Origin: Nocardioides perillae
GTDB lineage: Bacteria > Actinomycetota > Actinomycetes > Propionibacteriales > Nocardioidaceae
DNA: 64,000 nt
Reading direction: 5' to 3'
NCBI RefSeq assembly: GCF_013409425.1
Contig: NZ_JACCAC010000001.1
Span: 1,054,001 to 1,118,000 of the forward strand
Program-made: the position numbers and the translations under genes
Shown: positions 49,890-57,714 of the stretch, one piece after another
How positions within the stretch are numbered: the first letter of the stretch is position 1
How the letters are laid out: each line of letters opens with the position of its first letter
The notes under the pieces: generated by a model
Databases searched by the model: none
What the model saw: only the letters and a program-made list of their open reading frames with translations
What the model was told of the DNA's origin: nothing

Positions 49890-51791
49890 TCAGTCCTCTG
49901 GGGTCAGCGCGGGCAGCACGGTCGCGAGCAGACGGTCGATGTGCTCCGCGGCAGCCTGAGCCGCGGCGTCGCCCCGACGGTAGGGGTCGGCCACGTCGAG
50001 GCCGGGCGAAGCGCTGCCACGCGAGGCCGCGGCCTCGGCCACCAGTGCGCGGCCGCGCGCGGTCGTGCCGGACGACTCGACGTAGGCGGCGAGCTGGCCG
50101 AGGGTGAAGACCTTGCGGAAGGCCTCCGGCTGGTCCTCGAGCAGGAAGGTGCGGTGGGTTGCCTCGGCGGTCAGCACCACGTCGGCCTCGTCGAGCAGCT
50201 CGCGGGTCACCGCGCGGCTGCGGAAGTCGCTGCTGTCGATGCTGCGCGCCTGCAGCTGGGCGGCCATCGCGGCGTCGGTCGGCTTGGCGTCGAACCCGTG
50301 GGTGCCGGCGCTGCTGACCACCACGCGGCTGGTGTCGCCGAGGTGGTGGCGGGCGGCGGCCTCCATGTAGGGGGAGCGGCAGATGTTGGCGGTGCAGACG
50401 AAGAGGATGCGGAGGGGGGCCTCTGCTTCGGCCTCGGGGGTTTCGACACGGGCCTGGCGGCCCTGCTCAACCACCGGTGAGGGGCGGCCCTGCTCAACCA
50501 CCGGGGTGGGGCCCTGCTCGACGACCGACAGGGGGCGGGCTCGCTCGACCGCCGGTTCCGCGGTGAGGTCGAGGAGGCGCTCGGCTGCCAGGGCCTGCAG
50601 GACGTCATCGAGGGCGTCCTCGATGGTGCGACCGGTCGTGTCGACCCGCACCGACGCGTCCTGGGGCTCCTCGTAGGGCGACGAGATGCCGGTGAACTCG
50701 GGGATCTCCCCGCGACGGGCCTTGGCGTAGAGGCCCTTGCGGTCGCGGCGCTCGCACTCCTCCAGCGGCGTGGCGACGTGGACGAGGAAGAAGGTGCCGC
50801 CGGCGTCCTCGACGAGCTGGCGCACCTGCTGGCGGGTCTCGTCGAAGGGGGCGATGGGGCTGCACACCGCAAGGCCGCCGTGACGGGCGATCTCGGCGGC
50901 GACCCAGCCGATGCGGCGGATGTTGGTCTCGCGGTCGGCCTTCGAGAAGGTGAGGCCGGCCGAGAGGTTGCGGCGCACGACATCGCCGTCGAGGCTCGTG
51001 ACGGTGCGAGCGGTGTGCTCGAGCACGCGGTCGACCAGGGCGCGGGCCAGTGTCGACTTGCCGCTGCCCGACAGGCCGGTGAAGAAGAGCACGAGGCCAC
51101 GCTCGTCGGGTGCCTTGTCGGCCGCCCGCACGATGGCGCCGATCGCGCCGGAGTGCGTGCCGTAGGTGTAGTAGGTCTCGCCCGGCTTGGGCGCCGGTTC
51201 GGGCAGCGGGGAGAGCTCGCTCTGGTCGACGACGCGGTCGGAGCCGGCGTACGCCTGGACGACGCGGTCGCGGAGGTCGTCGGCGCGTCGTGTGAGGGGC
51301 ACGGCCACGACGTCGGCCGCGTCCAGCAGGTCGGCCGCGACGAGCCCGGCCCGCAGCAACGCGGTCGCCGGGAGACCGTGTCGGTCGTGGCCGCAGAGCG
51401 CGAGGAGCACGAGGGGGCCGAGGTCACGGGCGGCCTCCAGCTGCTCGTCGCTCAACGCGCCGGTCACCACGAGTACGGCGCGCCCGGCGAACCGCTCGCG
51501 CACCTCGGCCGGGGTCAGGTGGAGGCGGCGGAAGGGACCGTAGTCGGGCCGCGACAACGGCTCCGCCACGCCGGCCGGCCACGCCACGCGGGCGAGGGGG
51601 AGGCCTTCGGGGTCGACGAGCTCGACGGCACCGGCCTCGCGGGCCTGCGTGTCCACCTCGGGCGGGAGGGCGAGGGTGACGGGGCTGCCCGGCTCGCCGA
51701 AGCCCCGCAACGGCGCGAGCGCCCCGGTCAGGAGCAGCTCGAGGTCGTCGAGCTCGGCGGGGGAGGGGCAGTGCTGCGGGGCGGTCGACAC
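49890..51791 (-). CDS. cysC: Fusion: degenerate ATP-sulfurylase domain + APS kinase (CysC) + LMW tyrosine phosphatase
   Basis: 633 residues. Residues 1-205 resemble ATP sulfurylase (LLTGALAPLRGFGEPGSPVTL; DVVAVPLTRRADDLRDRVVQA) but lack the HxxH/RNP catalytic motif, so that part is probably inactive or structural. Residues 230-405 are APS kinase: GLSGSGKST at 239-247, LDGDVVRRNLSAGLTFSKAD, GLYAKARRGEIPEFTGI. It phosphorylates APS to PAPS. Residues 420-452 are a linker made of a dispersed DNA repeat (VVEQGRP, VVEQGRQARVET). Residues 459-630 are a low-molecular-weight phosphatase with VCTANICRS (Cys466, Arg472) and the acid in DPYRRGD (Asp602). Start at the ATG-equivalent of 51791. It leads the operon with TauE, VanZ and cysDN. 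Confidence 0.9.
   Translation of the reverse strand: MSTAPQHCPSPAELDDLELLLTGALAPLRGFGEPGSPVTLALPPEVDTQAREAGAVELVDPEGLPLARVAWPAGVAEPLSRPDYGPFRRLHLTPAEVRERFAGRAVLVVTGALSDEQLEAARDLGPLVLLALCGHDRHGLPATALLRAGLVAADLLDAADVVAVPLTRRADDLRDRVVQAYAGSDRVVDQSELSPLPEPAPKPGETYYTYGTHSGAIGAIVRAADKAPDERGLVLFFTGLSGSGKSTLARALVDRVLEHTARTVTSLDGDVVRRNLSAGLTFSKADRETNIRRIGWVAAEIARHGGLAVCSPIAPFDETRQQVRQLVEDAGGTFFLVHVATPLEECERRDRKGLYAKARRGEIPEFTGISSPYEEPQDASVRVDTTGRTIEDALDDVLQALAAERLLDLTAEPAVERARPLSVVEQGPTPVVEQGRPSPVVEQGRQARVETPEAEAEAPLRILFVCTANICRSPYMEAAARHHLGDTSRVVVSSAGTHGFDAKPTDAAMAAQLQARSIDSSDFRSRAVTRELLDEADVVLTAEATHRTFLLEDQPEAFRKVFTLGQLAAYVESSGTTARGRALVAEAAASRGSASPGLDVADPYRRGDAAAQAAAEHIDRLLATVLPALTPED
50438..50545 (-). 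repeat. Dispersed GGTCGAGCAG repeat, in-frame copies inside the CysC fusion gene
   Basis: Read on the minus strand: units such as GTCGTCGAGCAGGGCCCCAC, GTGGTTGAGCAGGGCCGCCC and GTGGTTGAGCAGGGCCGCCA followed by GGCCCGTGTCGAAACCCCC. They encode VVEQG repeats joining the kinase and phosphatase domains. Same element as at 22437, 27358, 52829 and 57604. Confidence 0.85.
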
Positions 51792-51832
51792 GGCGGTCAG
51801 TGTGCCAGCCGGTGGCGCTTAGGCTGCCAGGC

Positions 51833-52807
51833 ATGTCGCACGTGGTCGTCGCCGAGGTCGTCCGTTCCGGGTTCGTCGAGGGACGCCACCACGGCTCTGT
51901 GGTGTCGCTCGCAGCCGACGGCTCCGTGGCGTGGTCGGTCGGTGACGCGGGCGAGCCGATCTTGCCGCGGTCGTGCAACAAGCCGGTGCAGGCGTTGGCC
52001 ATGCTGCGTGCCGGCCTGGAGCTGCCGCCCGACCTGCTCGCCATGGCCTGCGCCTCGCACTCGGGGGAGGAGATGCACGTCGAGCGGGTGCACACGATCC
52101 TGCGCGGCGCCGGGCTCGATGCCGGGCACCTGCAGTGCCCGGCCGACTGGCCCCTCGACCCCGCCGTCAAGGAGGCCCTGCTGCGTCGCAGGGGTGACCG
52201 GTCGCGGGCTCACATGAACTGCTCGGGCAAGCACGCTGCCATGCTCGCGACCTGCGTCGTCAACGGGTGGTCGACGCACGACTACCTCGACCCCGCGCAC
52301 CCGCTGCAGCGGCTGACCGTCGAGGTCTTTGCCGAGATGACCGGCGAGGAGGTCGACACGATCGCCACCGACGGCTGCGGGGCGCCACTGCTCTCCACCT
52401 CGCTGACGGGTCTCGCCACCGCCTTCCGCCGGCTGGCCCTCGGCCTCGACGGCCGGGACGAGGCCGACGTGCGGTCGATGCGGATCGCCGAGGCGATCCG
52501 CACCCACCCAGAGCTCGTGTCGGGCTCGACGCGCGACGAGCGGGCGCTGCTCGCGGCCGTGCCCGGCGCCATCGGCAAGGGCGGCGCGGAGGCGTGCCAC
52601 GTCGTCGCGCTGCCCGACGGGCGGGCCGTCGCGCTCAAGATCGAGGACGGCGGCGAGCGGGCCCGCCCGGTCGTCATGGTCGAGGCGTTGTGGCGCAGCG
52701 GCGTGCTCGAGGTGCCGGGAGTCGACGTCGTCGCGGTCGAGGGGGTCGGGCGGCACGTGCTGCTCGGTGGTGGGCAGCCGGTGGGAGAGGTGAGGTCGGC
52801 GTTCTAG
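51833..52807 (+). CDS. Asparaginase family protein (L-asparaginase II type)
   Basis: 324 residues from the ATG at 51833. It matches the rhizobial-type asparaginase II family: VVVAEVVRSGFVEGRHHGSVV, GDAGEPILPRSCNKPVQALA, CASHSGEEMHVERV, HMNCSGKHAAMLATC and IATDGCGAPLLSTSL. These enzymes hydrolyse asparagine with catalytic residues in the SCNKP and CSGKH motifs. It is divergent from the CysC fusion gene and convergent with the tyrosine kinase gene. No operon partner. Confidence 0.9.
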   Translation: MSHVVVAEVVRSGFVEGRHHGSVVSLAADGSVAWSVGDAGEPILPRSCNKPVQALAMLRAGLELPPDLLAMACASHSGEEMHVERVHTILRGAGLDAGHLQCPADWPLDPAVKEALLRRRGDRSRAHMNCSGKHAAMLATCVVNGWSTHDYLDPAHPLQRLTVEVFAEMTGEEVDTIATDGCGAPLLSTSLTGLATAFRRLALGLDGRDEADVRSMRIAEAIRTHPELVSGSTRDERALLAAVPGAIGKGGAEACHVVALPDGRAVALKIEDGGERARPVVMVEALWRSGVLEVPGVDVVAVEGVGRHVLLGGGQPVGEVRSAF

Positions 52808-52828
52808 GGGTCGTGGCCGCGCTTGAGG

Positions 52829-52895
52829 TGGTCTCGACACGCTCGCTGGCGCTCGCTGCTCGACCAACCAGTGGCGGGCTCGCTGCTCGACCAGC
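52829..52895 (-). repeat. Dispersed GGTCGAGCAG repeat, intergenic copy
   Basis: On the minus strand: CTGGTCGAGCAGCGAGCCCG (reading from 52895) then TTGGTCGAGCAGCGAGCGCC, ending GTGTCGAGACC. It lies between the convergent asparaginase and tyrosine kinase genes, and could fold as part of a terminator. Confidence 0.7.
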
Positions 52896-52912
52896 GCCTC
52901 GATCAGCGGTCG

Positions 52913-54367
52913 TCAGTCGGACTGGCGGCGCTTCGCGGCCCGGCGGCCCTCGCGCTTGCTGCCCTTGGCGGCCTTCTTCGCCTCTTCCGGGCCGTACCCG
53001 TAGCCGTACCCGTAGCCGTACCCGTAGCCGTACCCGTAGCCACCGTCACCGCCGCTGCGTCGACGGACGGGCGCCATGTTGAGGACCGTGCCGAGCACGG
53101 TGCCGTCGACCTGGGCGAGCCGGTCGAGAGCCCCTCGGAGCTGATCGCGGGTGGTCTTGCCGTGGCGCACCACGACGAGGGCGCCATCGGACTGCGACGT
53201 CAGCAGCGCCGCATCGGTGACCGGCAGCAACGGAGGTGCGTCGAGGATGACGATGTCGTAGCGCTCGCGCAGGTCGACCAGGAGCTGGGCCATGGCCTGC
53301 GACTGCAGCAGCTCGGCCGGATTGGGCGGGATGGGGCCGCTCGTCACCACCTCGAGGCCGGTGCCGCCGTGCTTCTGCACCGCGTCGTCCAGGGAGACCC
53401 TGCCCACCAGGACCGTGGTGACGCCGACGGCGGAGTCGAGGTCGAAGATGCCCGCGACCTTCGGGCGGCGCAGGTCGCACTCGACGAGGACCACGCGGCT
53501 GCCCGCCTGGGCGAGCGTGATGGCGAGGTTGCAGGCGGTCGTGGTCTTGCCCTCGGCCGGCAGCGACGAGGTGACGACGAAGGTCTTGGTCGTCGCGTCC
53601 ACGTCGACGAACTGCATGTTGGTGCGCAACACGCGGAACGCCTCGACCCGCGGTGCATGCGACTCGAGCGCCGTGACCAGCGGCTGGCGGCTGGTCGCGG
53701 CGTCGAAGGCGATCGCCCCCATGGTCGGCGCCTCGGTGATGTCGTCGAGGTCGTCCTTGCTCTTGATCGTGGTGTCGAGCAGCTCTCGCACGACGGCGAG
53801 GCCGACGCCCAGCAGCAGGCCCAGGACGAGGGCCAGGCCCAGGTTGCGCACCGGCTGAGGAGTGACCGGGCTCGTGGGGACGGCGGCCCGGTCGACGACG
53901 GAGGCCCGGATCGGCGCGGCGCCGCCGCCCTCGGGCGTCTCCAGCTCGCGCACGATCTCGGTGAGCTCGTCGGCGTAGGTGTTGGCGATGGCCTGGGCGC
54001 GCTCGGCGTCGGGATCCGTCGCAGAGATCTCCAGGATCACGGTCTCGGGCGTCACCGTCGCCGACACCGCCTGCGACAACCGCTCCGGGGCCATGTCGAG
54101 GCCGAGCTCGTCGATCACCCGCGTGGCCACCTGCCGACTGGAGACCAGGTCGGCGTACGAAGTGACCCGCTGAGCCGAGAACAGCCCGCCCTGGTAGGCG
54201 TCGGCCGTGTCCGACTGCGCAGTGGAGACGAAGAGGCGAGCCGTCGACTGGTACTGCGGGGTGGCCGCGGCCGTGTAGGCAGCCGCGGCACCGGTGCACA
54301 CGACGACGCACAACGCGATCAGGATCCACCGCCGGCGGATCACTCGCAGGTAGTCGCGCAGCTCCAC
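52913..54367 (-). CDS. Polysaccharide chain-length regulator/tyrosine autokinase (Wzc/CapAB type)
   Basis: 484 residues from the GTG at 54367; the frame continues far upstream across the next gene and that part is rejected. N-terminal Wzz domain: helix at about 14-36 (WILIALCVVVCTGAAAAYTAA), periplasmic part, second helix at about 175-194. The C-terminal BY-kinase has Walker A LPAEGKTTTACN (269-280), Walker A' VVLVECDLRRP (292-302) and Walker B DIVILDAPPLLPVTDA (371-386). A tail of eight Gly-Tyr units (444-458) then a Lys/Arg-rich end gives the phosphorylation cluster. It controls polymerisation or export of surface polysaccharide. It diverges from the CapD-type gene. Confidence 0.93.
   Translation of the reverse strand: MELRDYLRVIRRRWILIALCVVVCTGAAAAYTAAATPQYQSTARLFVSTAQSDTADAYQGGLFSAQRVTSYADLVSSRQVATRVIDELGLDMAPERLSQAVSATVTPETVILEISATDPDAERAQAIANTYADELTEIVRELETPEGGGAAPIRASVVDRAAVPTSPVTPQPVRNLGLALVLGLLLGVGLAVVRELLDTTIKSKDDLDDITEAPTMGAIAFDAATSRQPLVTALESHAPRVEAFRVLRTNMQFVDVDATTKTFVVTSSLPAEGKTTTACNLAITLAQAGSRVVLVECDLRRPKVAGIFDLDSAVGVTTVLVGRVSLDDAVQKHGGTGLEVVTSGPIPPNPAELLQSQAMAQLLVDLRERYDIVILDAPPLLPVTDAALLTSQSDGALVVVRHGKTTRDQLRGALDRLAQVDGTVLGTVLNMAPVRRRSGGDGGYGYGYGYGYGYGYGYGPEEAKKAAKGSKREGRRAAKRRQSD
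52992..53039 (-). repeat. 12-bp tandem repeat coding the Gly-Tyr tail
   Basis: Four exact copies of CCGTACCCGTAG (plus strand) from 52992 to 53039 encode the Tyr-Gly run of the kinase C-terminus. Such exact repeats can gain or lose units by slippage without breaking the frame. Confidence 0.9.
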
Positions 54368-54544
54368 AGCATCCTCTTCTTCGACGGCCGGTGACGACGG
54401 CTGCACCCTACGGTGTCCAGACCTCGGTCCGTGAAGCGTGACGATCTCGTGCTGGTCGTCGTTGTGACGTAACGTTCGCACTCGGTCGGGAGTCCTCGCA
54501 CGCCACGCGCGGGGCCGCCGGTCGGCCAGATCGTGGGGGAGATC

Positions 54545-56386
54545 ATGCTTCGATACCGGCTCGCGCCGTTGCTCAGGACTCGTCGCACCACCGTGCTGAT
54601 GGTCTTCGACGCCGCCGCCCTCGCTGCGGCCTACGTCTTGAGCGCGATGCTGCGCTACGACCGCGGGGCACTCGCCGTTGTGGTCGCCGAGCTCGCGGTC
54701 GTCACCGTCGCGGGCGTCGCGGTCCACCTGCTCCTCGGGCTGGTCGTCCGCGTCTACCACGGCCGCGTCGCCGTCGGGTCCACCGAGGAGACCATTCTCC
54801 TGAGCCTCACCGCCTGCGGCGCCGGCCTCGCGCTGGGCATCGCCAACCTGGTCGTCGACCCGCAGCCGATCGCCCGCAGCGTGCCGCTGGGGGCGCCGTT
54901 CGTCGGCCTCATCCTGATGCTGCTCGGGCGGGCGGTGTGGCGCTCGCAGCTCGACCGCGTCGGCCTCGGCAGCGCGGACGCGGAGCCGGCCCTGGTGGTC
55001 GGCGCGGGCTGGAGCGGCCGCCAGCTCGTCCAGTCGATGCTGGACACGCCCGACCAGGTGCTGCGGCCCGTCGGCTTCCTCGACGACGACCCGTGGATGC
55101 GCCGCCGGCGCCACCACGGTGTCCCGGTCGTCGGCACCGTCGCCGACCTGCCGACCGCCGTCGAGCGCACCGGCGCGATCGCCGTGGTCCTCGCGATCCC
55201 GAAGGCGTCGAAGGAGCTGAAGGCCCACCTGGCCGACGTGGGTGCCCGGCTCGGCGTGGCCGTCAAGATCCTCCCGTCCTACGCCGAGGCGGTCTCGAGC
55301 CAGGTCGACATCCGCGACGTGCGCGACATCGACCTCGCCGACGTGCTCGGGCGCAGCGTCGTCGAGACCAACATCGAGTCCATCGCCCACTACCTCACCG
55401 GCAAGCGGGTGCTCGTCACCGGCGCAGGTGGGTCCATCGGGTCGGAGCTGTGCCGTCAGATCGACCGCTGGGGGCCCAGTGAGCTCACCATGCTCGACCG
55501 CGACGAGTCGGCGCTGCACGCGGTGCAGCTGCTCATCCGCGGCCGCGCGCTGCTCGACTCGCCCGAGGTCGTGCTCGTCGACATCCGCGACACCGCGGCG
55601 CTCACCGCGGTCTTCGAGGAGCGCCGGCCCGAGGTGGTCTTCCACGCGGCCGCGCTGAAGCACCTCCCGATGCTCGAGCAGTACCCCGCCGAGGGGGTCA
55701 AGACCAACGTGCTCGGCACCGCCAACGTGCTCGAGGCCGCGGCGGCCGTCGGCGTCGAGCGCTTCGTCAACATCTCCACCGACAAGGCCGCCGACCCGAC
55801 GAGCGTGCTCGGCTCGACGAAGCGGGTCGCCGAGATGCTGACGGTCGGCATGGCCGACCGCGCTCCCGGCGCCTACCTCAGCGTGCGCTTCGGCAACGTG
55901 CTGGGCAGCCGGGGATCGGTGCTGACCGCCTTCGCGGCCCAGATCGCAGCTGGTGGACCGGTCACGGTGACCCACCCCGAAGTGACGCGCTTCTTCATGA
56001 CGGTCGAGGAGGCGGTGCAGCTCGTCATCCAGGCCGGCGCCCTCGGGTCCGGCGGCGAGACCATGGTGCTCGACATGGGCGAGCCGGTGCGCATCGAGGA
56101 CGTCGCGAAGCGGCTCATCGCGCAGTCGGGCAAGCGCATCGAGATCGTCTACACCGGTCTGCGCGACGGGGAGAAGCTGCACGAGCAGCTCTTCGGCGCA
56201 CAGGAGCCCGAGGAGCCGACCCGCCACGGGCTGATCACGCACGTGACCGTCCCGGCCCTCGACCCCCGGGCGGTCAGCACGTCGCTCCACCTCGTCGACG
56301 GGGACGAGGCGCGCGCATACGCGCGGCGCCTGATGGTCGCCGGCGCTAGCAAGGTGCCAGCGCAGAAAGTGGCCTCCTACCGCTGA
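54545..56386 (+). CDS. Membrane-bound nucleotide-sugar 4,6-dehydratase (PglF/CapD/WbpM type)
   Basis: 613 residues from the ATG at 54545, with GGGGGAG upstream (a GTG at 54533 is an alternative). About four N-terminal helices (LMVFDAAALAAAYVLSAML ... GLILMLLGRAVW), a first Rossmann domain (ALVVGAGWSGRQLVQSML) and the SDR domain: VLVTGAGGSIGSELCRQI, HAAALKHLPMLEQYP, NISTDKAADPTSVLGSTKR, RFGNVLGSRGSVL. It removes water from UDP-GlcNAc to give the 4-keto-6-deoxy sugar, the substrate expected by the PglE-like aminotransferase at 29838. A 177-bp region separates it from the divergent tyrosine kinase gene. Confidence 0.93.
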   Translation: MLRYRLAPLLRTRRTTVLMVFDAAALAAAYVLSAMLRYDRGALAVVVAELAVVTVAGVAVHLLLGLVVRVYHGRVAVGSTEETILLSLTACGAGLALGIANLVVDPQPIARSVPLGAPFVGLILMLLGRAVWRSQLDRVGLGSADAEPALVVGAGWSGRQLVQSMLDTPDQVLRPVGFLDDDPWMRRRRHHGVPVVGTVADLPTAVERTGAIAVVLAIPKASKELKAHLADVGARLGVAVKILPSYAEAVSSQVDIRDVRDIDLADVLGRSVVETNIESIAHYLTGKRVLVTGAGGSIGSELCRQIDRWGPSELTMLDRDESALHAVQLLIRGRALLDSPEVVLVDIRDTAALTAVFEERRPEVVFHAAALKHLPMLEQYPAEGVKTNVLGTANVLEAAAAVGVERFVNISTDKAADPTSVLGSTKRVAEMLTVGMADRAPGAYLSVRFGNVLGSRGSVLTAFAAQIAAGGPVTVTHPEVTRFFMTVEEAVQLVIQAGALGSGGETMVLDMGEPVRIEDVAKRLIAQSGKRIEIVYTGLRDGEKLHEQLFGAQEPEEPTRHGLITHVTVPALDPRAVSTSLHLVDGDEARAYARRLMVAGASKVPAQKVASYR

Positions 56387-56413
56387 CGCGTGACCCATCA
56401 CACGCCGCTTGCA

Positions 56414-56438
56414 CTTGCAAGCGCTAGCAGTTGCTAGC
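56414..56438. promoter_or_regulatory. Clustered palindromes upstream of the XRE regulator
   Basis: CTTGCAAG (56414-56421), GCTAGC (56423-56428) and GCTAGC (56433-56438) are three short perfect palindromes; the two GCTAGC boxes are 10 bases apart, one helical turn. They lie 13-37 bases before the regulator ATG, a plausible autoregulatory operator. Confidence 0.5.
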
Positions 56439-56450
56439 ACAGTAGTAGCC

Positions 56451-56831
56451 ATGGCCCAGGGCAAGGTAGGCAAGACCGTCGAGGGACTCGGCGACTTCCT
56501 CCGCGAGCAGCGCACCTCCGCGCAGCTCTCGCTGAGGCAGCTCGCCGACCTCACCGGCGTGTCCAACCCCTACCTCAGCCAGATCGAGCGCGGCCTGCGT
56601 CGGCCCTCGGCAGAGGTGCTGCAGCAGATCGCCAAGGCACTGCGCATCTCGGCGGAGCAGCTCTACGTCCGCGCCGGGATCGTGCACCCGCAGGACGGCG
56701 TCGGCGGCTCCGTCGAGCTCGCCGTGCTGGGCGACACCGCGCTCACCGAGCGCCAGAAGCAGTCGTTGCTCGACGTCTACTCGTCGTTCCTGGCCATGAA
56801 CGCAGCGGCCGCACCCGACGACGAGGCCTGA
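56451..56831 (+). CDS. XRE-family transcriptional regulator
   Basis: 126 residues from the ATG at 56451. The helix-turn-helix is textbook: LGDFLREQRTSAQLSLRQLADLTGVSNPYLSQIERGLRRPSAEVL (split over residues about 10-55). A small C-terminal part (LTERQKQSLLDVYSSFLAMN) may dimerise. It corresponds in order and type to mycobacterial Rv0474, which precedes hbhA. It is followed 44 bases later by the HbhA-like gene and is probably co-transcribed. Confidence 0.9.
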   Translation: MAQGKVGKTVEGLGDFLREQRTSAQLSLRQLADLTGVSNPYLSQIERGLRRPSAEVLQQIAKALRISAEQLYVRAGIVHPQDGVGGSVELAVLGDTALTERQKQSLLDVYSSFLAMNAAAAPDDEA

Positions 56832-56875
56832 CAACCCCACCCCGGCCCCGGCCGGGAAACCGAAGGAGATCACCC

Positions 56876-57598
56876 ATGGCGAAGGCCAAGTTCGACATCA
56901 AGACCGAGGCGACCCGCACCTTCTACGCCGGCGCCGGCGTGGCGGACCTGGCCGTCGAGGCCGTCCGCGACTACGTGGCCGACGTGCAGGCGAAGATCGC
57001 CGGCGTCCGCGGCGACGTCGAGACCCGCGTGAACGACGTGCAGAAGCGCGTCACCGCGATCGACCTCGAGCCCAAGGCGCTGCGCGACCAGGCCCTCACG
57101 GTCGTCAACTCCCGCGTCGAGGCCCTCACCGAGGACGCCAAGGCCCGCCGCGCCGCCATCGAGGCCCGCGTCGCCGAGCTTCAGGCCGAGGCCAAGGCCC
57201 TCCCGACCCGCGTGCAGACCGTGGTCGACGGCAACGTCACCACCGTCACCACGACCTACGCCGACCTCGCCGAGCGCGGCCAGAAGCTGGTCGTGCGCAT
57301 CCGCCGCCAGGAGTCGACCCAGCAGGCCAAGGCCAGCGCGACCACCACCGCGACCAAGGCGAAGACCACCACCACCCAGGTCAAGAAGGCCGGCACCGCC
57401 ACCGCGAAGTCGACCACCACCGCCGCCAAGAAGACGACGGCGACCGCCAAGAAGGCCACCACCACCGCGAAGAAGACGGCCACCAAGAAGGCCGCCCCCG
57501 CCAAGAGCAGCGCCAAGGCGACCGCCACGGCCGCGAAGAACACCGCTGCCAAGACCGCGGCTGCCACCACCGAGGCTGCGGCCAAGGTCGGCGACTGA
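56876..57598 (+). CDS. HbhA-like heparin-binding protein
   Basis: 240 residues from an ATG preceded by GAAGGAG. N-terminal half: an amphipathic alpha-helix with heptads (VADLAVEAVRDYVADVQAKI; VNDVQKRVTAIDLEPKAL; LTEDAKARRAAIEARVAEL), as in mycobacterial HbhA. C-terminal half: low-complexity Lys/Ala/Thr repeats (KKTTATAKKATTTAKK) resembling the methylated, heparin-binding tail of HbhA. In mycobacteria the protein is surface-associated and bridges the cell to glycosaminoglycans; here it may bind anionic polymers or act as a coat-like or DNA-binding helix. The repeats also resemble histone-like tails, an alternative. Confidence 0.82.
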   Translation: MAKAKFDIKTEATRTFYAGAGVADLAVEAVRDYVADVQAKIAGVRGDVETRVNDVQKRVTAIDLEPKALRDQALTVVNSRVEALTEDAKARRAAIEARVAELQAEAKALPTRVQTVVDGNVTTVTTTYADLAERGQKLVVRIRRQESTQQAKASATTTATKAKTTTTQVKKAGTATAKSTTTAAKKTTATAKKATTTAKKTATKKAAPAKSSAKATATAAKNTAAKTAAATTEAAAKVGD

Positions 57599-57603
57599 CC
57601 TCA

Positions 57604-57643
57604 GCGGGTCTCGGCACGGCCCTGACGGGCCTGCTCGACCGAC
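57604..57643 (-). repeat. Dispersed GGTCGAGCAG repeat, intergenic copy
   Basis: On the minus strand: GTCGGTCGAGCAGGCCCGTC followed by AGGGCCGTGCCGAGACCCGC. It directly follows the stop of the HbhA-like gene. Confidence 0.7.
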
Positions 57644-57650
57644 GAAGCAC

Positions 57651-57689
57651 CGGACGACCCCCGGACCGGACTGGTCCGGGGGTCGTCCG
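57651..57689. terminator. Perfect 17-bp hairpin
   Basis: CGGACGACCCCCGGACC (57651-57667) and GGTCCGGGGGTCGTCCG (57673-57689) with a GGACT loop. It lies between the HbhA-like gene and the DUF2516 gene, 25 bases before the latter, so it probably terminates or attenuates transcription between them. Confidence 0.82.
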
Positions 57690-57714
57690 CGTCCCGACCG
57701 GCTACCCTCGGGAC

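Noticed and set aside
54368-56566. Upstream continuation of the tyrosine-kinase frame to 56566
   Set aside because: This part runs antisense through the CapD-type gene and reads as low-complexity shadow; the Wzz domain starts at the GTG at 54367.
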